From positions 1 through 5,093 of the forward strand of contig VAZS01000083.1 in assembly GCA_005884855.1 (NCBI GenBank): a stretch of DNA of 5,093 bases, in the 5' to 3' direction. Every line of letters begins with the position of its first letter. The first letter of the stretch is position 1. The notes below the pieces were generated by a model, which had not been told where the DNA came from, ran no database searches, and worked only from the letters and a program-made list of their open reading frames with translations. A program made the position numbers and the translations under genes. Of the stretch, positions 1 to 5,093 are shown one piece after another. Source of the stretch: Alphaproteobacteria bacterium. GTDB taxonomy: Bacteria > Pseudomonadota > Alphaproteobacteria > Rhizobiales > Xanthobacteraceae.

Positions 1-1421
1 ACGACGCGGTGATCGACCGCGCCATGCAGACGCCCGAACTGGCGCATTATCGGCCTTGGATCGAGGACCTGCGCAAGGACAAGCCGTATCAGCTCGAGGA
101 TCGGGTAGAGCAACTGTTCCACGAGAAATCCCAGAGCGGTTATGCCGCCTGGAACAGGTTGTTCGAACAGACCATCTCCGGCCTGCGTTTCAAGATCGGC
201 GGCAAGGAGTTGGCGATCGAGCCGACCCTGACTTTGCTGCAGGATCGCGCGGGCGAAAAACGCAGGGCGGCGGCGCAGGCGATTGCGAAAACCTTCAAGG
301 CCAACGAACGGACCTTTGCGCTGGTCACCAACACGCTTGCAAAAGACAAGGAGATTTCCGATCGCTGGCGCGGATTCCAGGATGTGGCGGATTCGCGCCA
401 CCTCAATAACCGGGTGGAGCGCGAAGTCGTCGATGCGCTGGTTGCTTCGGTTCGCGCCGCCTATCCCCGGCTGTCGCATCGCTATTACCAATTGAAGGCA
501 CGCTGGTTTAAAAAGAAGAAACTGGCGCACTGGGATCGCAACGCGCCGCTGCCGTTTGCCGCCACCGGCAGCATCGGCTGGCCAGACGCCAGGAACATGG
601 TGCTGACGGCCTATCGCGGATTTTCGCCCGAGATGGCAGGCATAGCCGAGCGATTTTTCACCGATCGCTGGATCGATGCGCCCGTCCGGCCAGGCAAGGC
701 CCCCGGCGCCTTCTCGCACCCGACCACACCCTCGGCGCACCCTTACGTGCTGCTGAACTACCAGGGTAAGCCGCGCGACGTGATGACGCTCGCCCATGAA
801 CTCGGTCATGGCGTGCATCAGGTGCTCGCCGCCAAGAACGGCGCGTTAATGGCGCCGACCCCGCTCACGCTCGCCGAGACCGCCAGCGTGTTCGGCGAGA
901 TGCTGACCTTCAAGCGGCTATTGGCACAGACCAGGAGCGGCAAGCAGCGCCAGGCGCTGCTTGCCGGCAAAGTCGAGGACATGATCAACACGGTGGTCCG
1001 ACAGATCGCGTTCTATACGTTTGAGCGCGCCATCCACACTGAACGGCGCAAGGGCGAATTGACGGCCGAGCGCATCGGCGAAATCTGGCTTAGCGTGCAG
1101 GGCGAGAGCCTTGGACCCGCGATCGACATCCGCCCGGGATACGAGAATTTCTGGATGTATATCCCGCATTTCATCCATTCGCCGTTTTACGTCTACGCCT
1201 ATGCGTTCGGTGATTGTTTGGTAAATTCGCTCTACGCGGTTTATGAAAATGCCCAGACCGGATTCGCCGACCGCTATCTGGCGATGCTGGCGGCCGGCGG
1301 CACCAAGCATTATTCCGAGCTGCTCAAGCCGTTCGGGCTGGACGCCAAGGATCCAAAATTCTGGGAGGGCGGCCTGTCGGTCATCGCGGGCATGATCGAC
1401 GAGTTGGAAGCCATGTCCTGA
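1..1421 (+). CDS. pepF: M3-family oligoendopeptidase F (zinc metallopeptidase), 5' end outside window
   Basis: This gene encodes a cytoplasmic zinc peptidase that cleaves short peptides in intracellular peptide turnover. The frame is open to the left edge, with the first full codon at base 3. The GTG at base 9 is therefore unlikely to be the real start, and about 470 residues are present of the roughly 600 usual for the family. The sequence shows the zinc site HELGH (bases 795-809), followed 27 residues after its first His by a Glu in LAETASVFGE (Glu at 876-878), which by family knowledge is the third metal ligand. A C-terminal segment HFIHSPFYVYAYAFG (from base 1167) is typical of the PepF branch, where His and Tyr residues line the active site. 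There is no frameshift, and the gene ends in TGA at 1419-1421. The downstream oxidase and transhydrogenase genes give no functional clue. The M3 assignment is firm; the exact PepF subclade is inferred. Confidence 0.93.
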   Translation, partial: DAVIDRAMQTPELAHYRPWIEDLRKDKPYQLEDRVEQLFHEKSQSGYAAWNRLFEQTISGLRFKIGGKELAIEPTLTLLQDRAGEKRRAAAQAIAKTFKANERTFALVTNTLAKDKEISDRWRGFQDVADSRHLNNRVEREVVDALVASVRAAYPRLSHRYYQLKARWFKKKKLAHWDRNAPLPFAATGSIGWPDARNMVLTAYRGFSPEMAGIAERFFTDRWIDAPVRPGKAPGAFSHPTTPSAHPYVLLNYQGKPRDVMTLAHELGHGVHQVLAAKNGALMAPTPLTLAETASVFGEMLTFKRLLAQTRSGKQRQALLAGKVEDMINTVVRQIAFYTFERAIHTERRKGELTAERIGEIWLSVQGESLGPAIDIRPGYENFWMYIPHFIHSPFYVYAYAFGDCLVNSLYAVYENAQTGFADRYLAMLAAGGTKHYSELLKPFGLDAKDPKFWEGGLSVIAGMIDELEAMS

Positions 1422-1440
1422 GGCGCGAGGCTGCGCCGGC

Positions 1441-1473
1441 AGAGAGCAAAAGGGCCCATCGCCGTTGCTCTCT
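1441..1473. repeat. Perfect 9-bp inverted repeat after the peptidase gene
   Basis: AGAGAGCAA at 1441-1449 is the exact reverse complement of TTGCTCTCT at 1465-1473, with a 15-nt spacer that itself contains GGGCCC. It begins 19 nt after the peptidase stop codon and ends 53 nt before the start of the oxidase subunit IV gene. An RNA hairpin here could end or protect the peptidase mRNA. No T-run follows the right arm (the next bases are CGGATGG), so it is not a canonical intrinsic terminator. It could equally be a protein-binding site in a promoter region. The symmetry is certain; the role is not known. Confidence 0.55.
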
Positions 1474-1526
1474 CGGATGGATTGCGGTAATTCCACGGCA
1501 TAGCCGAACATGGACCGGAGACACTG

Positions 1527-1679
1527 ATGGCGGAGCATAACGAGGTGGCCTACACGACGGCCGAGGGCAACGACTATGCGGCCCACGAGCAGACCTACGA
1601 AGGTTTCATCATGCTGGTGAAATATGGCACGGCCGCTGTTATCGTCATTCTCGCCATGATGGCGATTTTTCTGACCTGA
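1527..1679 (+). CDS. aa3-type cytochrome c oxidase subunit IV family small membrane protein
   Basis: This is a 50-residue protein beginning MAEHNEVAYTTAEGNDY. It has a polar, acidic N-terminal half (about residues 1-26) and one hydrophobic helix (about residues 30-49) that runs to the C-terminus. Length, the AAHEQTYEGF stretch before the helix and the single helix match the small bacterial aa3 oxidase subunit IV family (called ctaH in Paracoccus). That subunit packs on the outside of the haem-copper oxidase core in the inner membrane; family knowledge suggests it is not needed for catalysis. GGAG at 1517-1520, 6 nt before ATG, fixes the start; an ATG at 1510 meets a stop after five codons. 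No oxidase core genes (subunits I-III) are in the window. The gene lies 64 nt before pntAA in the same direction, so co-transcription is plausible. Recognition is by pattern only, with no search run. Confidence 0.85.
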   Translation: MAEHNEVAYTTAEGNDYAAHEQTYEGFIMLVKYGTAAVIVILAMMAIFLT

Positions 1680-1692
1680 TCGATTGTTAGTT

Positions 1693-1740
1693 GGGCGGCC
1701 GCCCGGCGGCTGCCCGCGTGCACCTCGCGCCGCCGGAGGG
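1693..1740 (+). promoter_or_regulatory. G+C-rich pntAA leader with alternative hairpins and Shine-Dalgarno
   Basis: The Shine-Dalgarno GGAGG at 1735-1739 sits 4 nt before the pntAA ATG and decides that start over an in-frame TTG at 1684. Upstream, bases 1693-1701 can pair with 1707-1715 (nine pairs, one of them G-U, loop of 5). Alternatively 1703-1710 (CCGGCGGC) pairs perfectly with 1729-1736 (GCCGCCGG), which would cover the first two bases of the Shine-Dalgarno. The two stems share 1703-1715 and cannot form together. CCTC at 1723-1726 can also pair with GAGG at 1736-1739. The pairings are seen directly; a regulatory role is inference and could be a by-product of high G+C. Confidence 0.35.
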
Positions 1741-1743
1741 CTT

Positions 1744-2871
1744 ATGAAGATTGCCGTTGCCAGGGAAATCGATCCCTCCGAACCGCGGGTCGCGGCGTCG
1801 CCAGATACTGTGAAGAAATTCAAGGCTCTCGGCGTCGACATCGCAATCGAGCCCGGCGCGGGCATCAAGTCCGGCTTGCCGGATTCGGAATTCACCGCGG
1901 CCGGCGCCAGCGTCAGCGCCGATGCACTGAGGGATGCCGACATCATCATCAAGGTGAAGCGGCCTGAGCCTTCTGAACTTGCCAGCTACAAGCGCGGCGC
2001 CCTGGTTATCGCCATCATGGACCCTTACGGCAACGAAGCGGCGCTGCAAGCGATGGCCGAGGCAGGCATAGCGGCGTTTGCGATGGAATTAATGCCACGT
2101 ATCACCCGCGCGCAGGTGATGGACGTGTTGTCAAGCCAAGCCAATTTGGCGGGCTACCGCGCGGTGATCGAGGCGGCGGAAGCGTTTGGGCGGGCTTTTC
2201 CCATGATGATGACCGCGGCGGGCACCATCCCGGCGGCCAAAGTGTTCGTGATGGGCGTCGGCGTCGCCGGCCTGCAGGCAATCGCGACTGCGCGGCGGCT
2301 TGGCGCCGTCGTCACCGCGACCGATGTGCGGCCCGCGGTCAAGGAGCAAGTCGAAAGTCTCGGCGCCAAGTTTCTTGCGGTCGAGGACGAAGAGTTCAAG
2401 CAGGCCGAAACCGCCGGCGGCTACGCCAAGGAAATGTCGAAAGAGTATCAGGCCAAGCAGGCGGCTCTTACGGCCGAGCACATCAAGAAGCAGGACATCA
2501 TCATTACCACCGCGTTGATTCCGGGTCGGCCCGCGCCGCGCCTCGTCACCGCTGAAATGGTGAGATCGATGAAGCCGGGCTCGGTGCTGGTCGATCTCGC
2601 GGTCGAGCGCGGCGGCAACGTCGAGGGCGCCAGTCCCGGCGAAGTCGCCGATGTTGGCGGCATCAAGATCGTAGGCTTCACCAACGTGGCTGGCCGTGTC
2701 GCGGCCTCGGCCTCGAGCCTCTATGCGCGCAACCTGTTTTCCTTCATCGAGACGCTGATCGATAAAACCACCAAGTCGCTTGCGGTGAAATGGGACGACG
2801 AACTGGTCAAGTCCACCGCGCTGACCAGGGACGGCGCCGTCATTCATCCGAACTTTCAGCCGAAGACCTGA
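1744..2871 (+). CDS. pntAA: NAD(P) transhydrogenase subunit alpha part 1 (domain I, NAD(H)-binding)
   Basis: This 375-residue soluble subunit binds NAD(H) and donates the hydride to NADP+ on PntB, on the cytoplasmic face of the membrane. The N-terminus [10 protein letters not shown] is canonical for the family. The nucleotide-contact loop [15 protein letters not shown] holds R119, Q124, D127 and S130, with the spacing of the Rhodospirillum rubrum domain I residues R127, Q132, D135 and S138. The Rossmann glycine motif GVGVAGL is at 171-177 and the ribose-binding Asp is D194 (R. rubrum D202). The mobile-loop Tyr is Y227 in GGYAKEMS (R. rubrum Y235). The constant offset of eight supports an intact, full-length domain. 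An in-frame TTG at 1684 would add 20 residues unlike the family; the ATG with GGAGG just upstream is preferred. The stop codon overlaps the ribosome binding site of pntAB, so the two are translated from one message. Confidence 0.96.
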   Translation: MKIAVAREIDPSEPRVAASPDTVKKFKALGVDIAIEPGAGIKSGLPDSEFTAAGASVSADALRDADIIIKVKRPEPSELASYKRGALVIAIMDPYGNEAALQAMAEAGIAAFAMELMPRITRAQVMDVLSSQANLAGYRAVIEAAEAFGRAFPMMMTAAGTIPAAKVFVMGVGVAGLQAIATARRLGAVVTATDVRPAVKEQVESLGAKFLAVEDEEFKQAETAGGYAKEMSKEYQAKQAALTAEHIKKQDIIITTALIPGRPAPRLVTAEMVRSMKPGSVLVDLAVERGGNVEGASPGEVADVGGIKIVGFTNVAGRVAASASSLYARNLFSFIETLIDKTTKSLAVKWDDELVKSTALTRDGAVIHPNFQPKT

Positions 2872-2882
2872 GGAGAGCCGCC

Positions 2883-3200
2883 ATGGATCATATCGCGCAG
2901 ACCGTCGATCCCTTCGTGTTCCGGCTATCAATTTTCGTTCTCGCCGTGTTCGTCGGCTACTTCGTCGTATGGTCGGTGACGCCGGCCCTGCACACCCCTC
3001 TGATGTCGGTGACCAACGCGATCTCGTCGGTGATCGTCGTCGGCGCGCTGCTCGCGGTAGGGGTCGCAATGGTCGGCAGCGGCGGGGCGTGGGCGCGCGG
3101 CTTCGGCTTCGTCGCGCTGACCTTTGCCTGCGTGAATATTTTCGGCGGTTTCCTGGTCACTCAGCGCATGCTGGGCATGTACAAGAAGAGAGCCAGATGA
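2883..3200 (+). CDS. pntAB: NAD(P) transhydrogenase subunit alpha part 2 (membrane domain II, N-terminal part)
   Basis: This 105-residue membrane protein supplies the first helices of the proton-conducting domain II. Three hydrophobic segments are visible at about residues 11-32, 45-63 and 71-92. The family-conserved stretches [20 protein letters not shown] (residues 38-57) and [17 protein letters not shown] (84-100) identify it. The C-terminus is a short basic tail, KKRAR. AGGAG at 2871-2875 overlaps the pntAA stop and lies 7 nt before ATG; only 11 nt separate the two genes, so tight co-translation is likely. An earlier in-frame ATG (2790) would overlap pntAA by 82 nt and add unrelated residues, so it is rejected. 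In E. coli this region is fused to domain I in a single PntA; the split seen here is the R. rubrum arrangement. It is somewhat shorter than the R. rubrum protein but has all three helices. Confidence 0.95.
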   Translation: MDHIAQTVDPFVFRLSIFVLAVFVGYFVVWSVTPALHTPLMSVTNAISSVIVVGALLAVGVAMVGSGGAWARGFGFVALTFACVNIFGGFLVTQRMLGMYKKRAR

Positions 3201-3227
3201 GCAGCGTGATGCTCCAGAACAGGACGT

Positions 3228-3328
3228 CGTCGTGCCCGGCGAAAACCGCGCATCCAGTACGCTGTGACCGTTTCTCCATTCACGACGATTTCGGATTACT
3301 GGATTATCCGCTTTCGCGGTTGATGACA
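3228..3328. repeat. Degenerate dispersed palindromic repeat between pntAB and pntB
   Basis: Two 32-nt arms, 3228-3259 and 3297-3328, are imperfect inverted copies (21 of 32 positions by hand alignment) around a 37-nt centre. The inner ends are perfect: ATCCAGTA (3252-3259) against TACTGGAT (3297-3304). GCGAAA at 3239-3244 also faces TTTCGC at 3312-3317. The right arm holds its own small hairpin, CCGC TTTC GCGG (3308-3319), followed by TGATGACA. This layout (arms with an inner CCCGCGAAAGCGGG-type palindrome, ATCCAGTA inside and GATGACA outside) matches, from memory, an intergenic repeat common in Bradyrhizobium-like genomes; the left arm here is more decayed. It lies within the transcribed pnt operon, so the RNA can fold and may affect mRNA stability or the PntAB:PntB ratio. 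A 50-codon ORF also runs through it (3197-3349) and is probably spurious. Family membership is not confirmed by search. Confidence 0.72.
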
Positions 3329-3345
3329 GAAGAGGGGGTTCGTCG

Positions 3346-4743
3346 ATGAACGCCAATCTTGCTGCGGTCTTGTATCTTGTCGCCGGGGTACTGTTCATTC
3401 TTTCGCTGCGCGGGCTGTCGAGCCCGGCGTCATCCCGGCAGGGCAACTTCTTCGGCATGATCGGCATGGCTATCGCGGTGGCGACAACGCTTGCCGCCCA
3501 TCCGCCTGCCGACGGCATCGGTTGGGTGCTGGTTGTCCTGGGAGTAGCGATGGGCGGCTCGATCGGCGCCTTGATCGCGCGGCGCGTGCCGATGACGTCG
3601 ATGCCGGAACTGGTGGCCGCGTTCCACTCGCTGGTCGGCATGGCCGCGGTGCTGGTCGCAGCCGGTGCGTTCTACGCGCCTGAGGCGTTCGACATCGGTA
3701 CGCCAGGCCACATTCATGCGCAGAGCCTTGTTGAAATGTCGCTCGGCGTCGCCATTGGCGCGCTGACCTTCACGGGATCCGTAATAGCGTTCGCGAAGCT
3801 GTCAGGACGCATGAGCGGCGCGCCGATCATTCTGCCGGCGCGGCATATCATCAACATCGTTCTCGGCCTTGCGCTGCTGTTGTTTGTCGTGCGCCTGGTG
3901 TTAACCGGCGGCGCGCTCGATTTTTGGCTGATCACCGTGCTGGCGCTGGTGCTCGGAGCGCTGCTGATCATTCCGATCGGCGGCGCCGACATGCCGGTCG
4001 TGATCTCGATGCTGAATTCATATTCGGGTTGGGCCGCCGCCGGCATCGGCTTTACGCTCGGCAACTCGGCGCTGATCATCACTGGCGCGCTGGTCGGCTC
4101 CTCCGGCGCGATCCTGTCCTACATCATGTGCCACGCCATGAACCGCTCGTTCATTTCGGTGATCCTTGGAGGCTTCGGCGGTGAGACCGCGGCGGCAACC
4201 GGGCCGGGGGCGGAAGCGCGTCCGGTGAAACTCGGGTCTGCCGACGATGCCTCGTTTATCATGAAGAACGCGCAGAAAGTCATTATCGTGCCCGGCTATG
4301 GAATGGCCGTGGCCCAGGCGCAGCACGCGTTGCGTGAGATGGCTGACAATCTTAAAAAGGAAGGCGTCGAGGTGAAGTACGCGATTCATCCAGTCGCCGG
4401 CCGCATGCCCGGCCATATGAATGTGCTGCTCGCGGAAGCCAACGTGCCCTATGATGAGGTGTTCGAACTCGAGGACATCAACTCGGAATTCTCTCAGGCC
4501 GATGTCGCGTTCGTGATCGGCGCCAACGACGTCACCAACCCCGCAGCCGAGAACGATCCGAAATCGCCGATCTACGGCATGCCGGTGCTGCAGGTCTGGA
4601 AGGCCGGCACCGTGATGTTCATCAAGCGCTCGCTGGCCTCGGGTTACGCCGGAATCGACAACCCCCTGTTCTATCGCGACAACACCATGATGTTGCTCGG
4701 CGACGCCAAGAAGATGACCGAGAACATCGTTAAGGGGATGTGA
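3346..4743 (+). CDS. pntB: NAD(P) transhydrogenase subunit beta (membrane domain II plus NADP(H)-binding domain III)
   Basis: This 465-residue integral membrane subunit carries most of the proton channel and the NADP(H) site. The N-terminal half has about nine hydrophobic segments (roughly residues 4-22, 35-51, 57-78, 90-110, 130-150, 166-187, 192-212, 228-248 and 249-265). H94 in AAFHSLVG corresponds to the channel residue His91 of E. coli beta; D215 and N224 (GGADMPVV, MLNSYSGWAA) correspond to Asp213 and Asn222. After a linker (about 280-305), domain III begins with the pyrophosphate loop GYGMAVAQAQ (317-326). It continues with GAND at 392-395, KRS at 427-429 (2'-phosphate binding) and the GYAGIDN lid at 433-439. 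All key motifs are present and the length is normal. A purine run AGAGGGGG (3331-3338) 7 nt before ATG serves as ribosome binding site, immediately after the repeat element. The unusually long gap from pntAB (145 nt) is explained by that repeat. Confidence 0.97.
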   Translation: MNANLAAVLYLVAGVLFILSLRGLSSPASSRQGNFFGMIGMAIAVATTLAAHPPADGIGWVLVVLGVAMGGSIGALIARRVPMTSMPELVAAFHSLVGMAAVLVAAGAFYAPEAFDIGTPGHIHAQSLVEMSLGVAIGALTFTGSVIAFAKLSGRMSGAPIILPARHIINIVLGLALLLFVVRLVLTGGALDFWLITVLALVLGALLIIPIGGADMPVVISMLNSYSGWAAAGIGFTLGNSALIITGALVGSSGAILSYIMCHAMNRSFISVILGGFGGETAAATGPGAEARPVKLGSADDASFIMKNAQKVIIVPGYGMAVAQAQHALREMADNLKKEGVEVKYAIHPVAGRMPGHMNVLLAEANVPYDEVFELEDINSEFSQADVAFVIGANDVTNPAAENDPKSPIYGMPVLQVWKAGTVMFIKRSLASGYAGIDNPLFYRDNTMMLLGDAKKMTENIVKGM

Positions 4744-4761
4744 CGCCGATTACGAGGCATT

Positions 4762-5093
4762 ATGACCATCGTCAAATGGCTCATCGCTCTCATATCGATC
4801 GGCTATCTCGTTGGTCTTGTCGTCCTGTTTTTTACGCAACGGTCGTATATTTTTCCGATTCCGCAAAAGCTGCGCACCGCGCCCGACGCCGCGGGTTTTC
4901 CTGAAGCTGAAGAGCACATTCTAAGCACGGCCGATGGCGAGAGTGTCATCGTCTGGCATGTCCCGGCAGAACCGGGGCACCAGGTCGTACTCTATTTTCA
5001 TGGTAACGGAGATTATTTGGCCGGGCTCGTTGCGCGGCTGCGAGCGATCACCTCGGATGGCACCGGGCTCGTTGCCTTGTCGTATCGCGGTTA
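4762..5093 (+). CDS. Membrane-anchored alpha/beta hydrolase (Bem46/ABHD13-like), 3' end outside window
   Basis: 110 complete codons are present and the frame runs off the right edge. The protein starts MTIVKWLIALISIGYLVG with one hydrophobic segment (about residues 5-24), likely an uncleaved membrane anchor or signal. A short FTQRSYIFP motif and a beta-strand-rich region follow. VVLYFHGNGD (residues 75-84) contains the HGN oxyanion-type loop of alpha/beta hydrolases, and TGLVALSYRG (101-110) is the next core strand leading to the usual YRGYG turn. The nucleophile elbow GxSxG and the rest of the catalytic triad lie beyond the window, so activity and substrate cannot be judged. GAGG at 4754-4757 lies 4 nt before ATG. 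Only 18 nt separate it from pntB and no terminator is seen, so it is probably in the same operon. The fold is well supported; placement in the Bem46/ABHD13-like branch is an inference from the N-terminus and HGN context. Confidence 0.85.
   Translation, partial: MTIVKWLIALISIGYLVGLVVLFFTQRSYIFPIPQKLRTAPDAAGFPEAEEHILSTADGESVIVWHVPAEPGHQVVLYFHGNGDYLAGLVARLRAITSDGTGLVALSYRG

Noticed and set aside
9..11. GTG as a possible start of the peptidase gene
   Set aside because: The frame stays open to the left edge, there is no convincing ribosome binding site in the 8 bases available, and the protein lacks about 130-150 residues compared with the family, so the true start is upstream of the window.
1465..1493. 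Possible sigma-70-like promoter, TTGCTC and TAATTC with 17-nt spacing, before the oxidase subunit IV gene
   Set aside because: Each box matches the consensus only partly, and a match this weak is expected by chance. The left box overlaps the inverted repeat, so it is noted but not called.
1684..1743. TTG-initiated N-terminal extension of PntAA by 20 residues
   Set aside because: The added residues (MLVGRPPGGCPRAPRAAGGL) are not family-like, whereas [10 protein letters not shown] after GGAGG is the canonical N-terminus.
918..1952. Long minus-strand open frame (344 codons) spanning the peptidase end, the oxidase subunit gene and the pntAA start
   Set aside because: It is antisense to three well-supported genes, its translation is rich in Arg/His/Gly as expected from the reverse of high-G+C codons, and it shows no recognisable domain. 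The same applies to the other minus-strand frames at 2131-3069, 2928-3641 and 4018-4416.
3197..3349. Treating the 50-codon ORF in the pntAB-pntB gap as a real gene
   Set aside because: It is mostly made of a degenerate palindromic repeat, has no recognisable domain, and such repeats often give spurious small ORFs. It is kept as an observation about translational coupling only.
5021..5075. 13-bp direct repeat CCGGGCTCGTTGC at 5021-5033 and 5063-5075
   Set aside because: It lies in frame within the hydrolase (42 bp apart) and encodes similar AGLVA/TGLVA residues of two core segments. Coding constraint and chance explain it.

Overview
The window is a G+C-rich stretch in which every gene is on the + strand. 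Gene content points to an alphaproteobacterium, most likely of the Bradyrhizobium/Rhodopseudomonas/Afipia group. The reasons are a three-gene (split alpha) proton-translocating transhydrogenase, a 50-residue aa3-type oxidase subunit IV directly upstream of it, and a degenerate copy of a dispersed palindromic repeat that I recall from genomes of that group. The genus is inferred by recognition and was not tested by a search.

Layout: 1-1421 is the C-terminal three quarters of an M3-family (PepF-type) zinc oligopeptidase whose start lies before the window. A 105-nt gap (1422-1526) holds a perfect 9-bp inverted repeat. At 1527-1679 is a small one-helix membrane protein of the aa3-type cytochrome c oxidase subunit IV family, too short to stand out in ordinary ORF listings. 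A G+C-rich 64-nt leader with two mutually exclusive hairpins precedes pntAA (1744-2871). pntAB (2883-3200) and pntB (3346-4743) follow. The 145-nt gap between pntAB and pntB is mostly filled by an imperfect inverted-repeat element (about 3228-3328). From 4762 to the window end is the N-terminal part of a membrane-anchored alpha/beta hydrolase.

How the genes work together: PntAA (NAD(H)-binding domain I), PntAB (first part of the membrane domain II) and PntB (rest of domain II plus the NADP(H)-binding domain III) together form nicotinamide nucleotide transhydrogenase. It uses the proton-motive force to drive hydride transfer from NADH to NADP+. The oxidase subunit IV gene beside it belongs to a complex that generates that force. 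The hydrolase starts 18 nt after pntB with no visible terminator between them, so it is probably on the same transcript. The peptidase looks functionally unrelated.

The gene content is ordinary housekeeping and I do not see an undescribed multi-gene system. The points worth a second look are non-coding: the repeat inside the pnt operon, which also carries a 50-codon ORF overlapping both flanking genes by ATGA; the competing hairpins over the pntAA ribosome binding site; and the inverted repeat after the peptidase gene.
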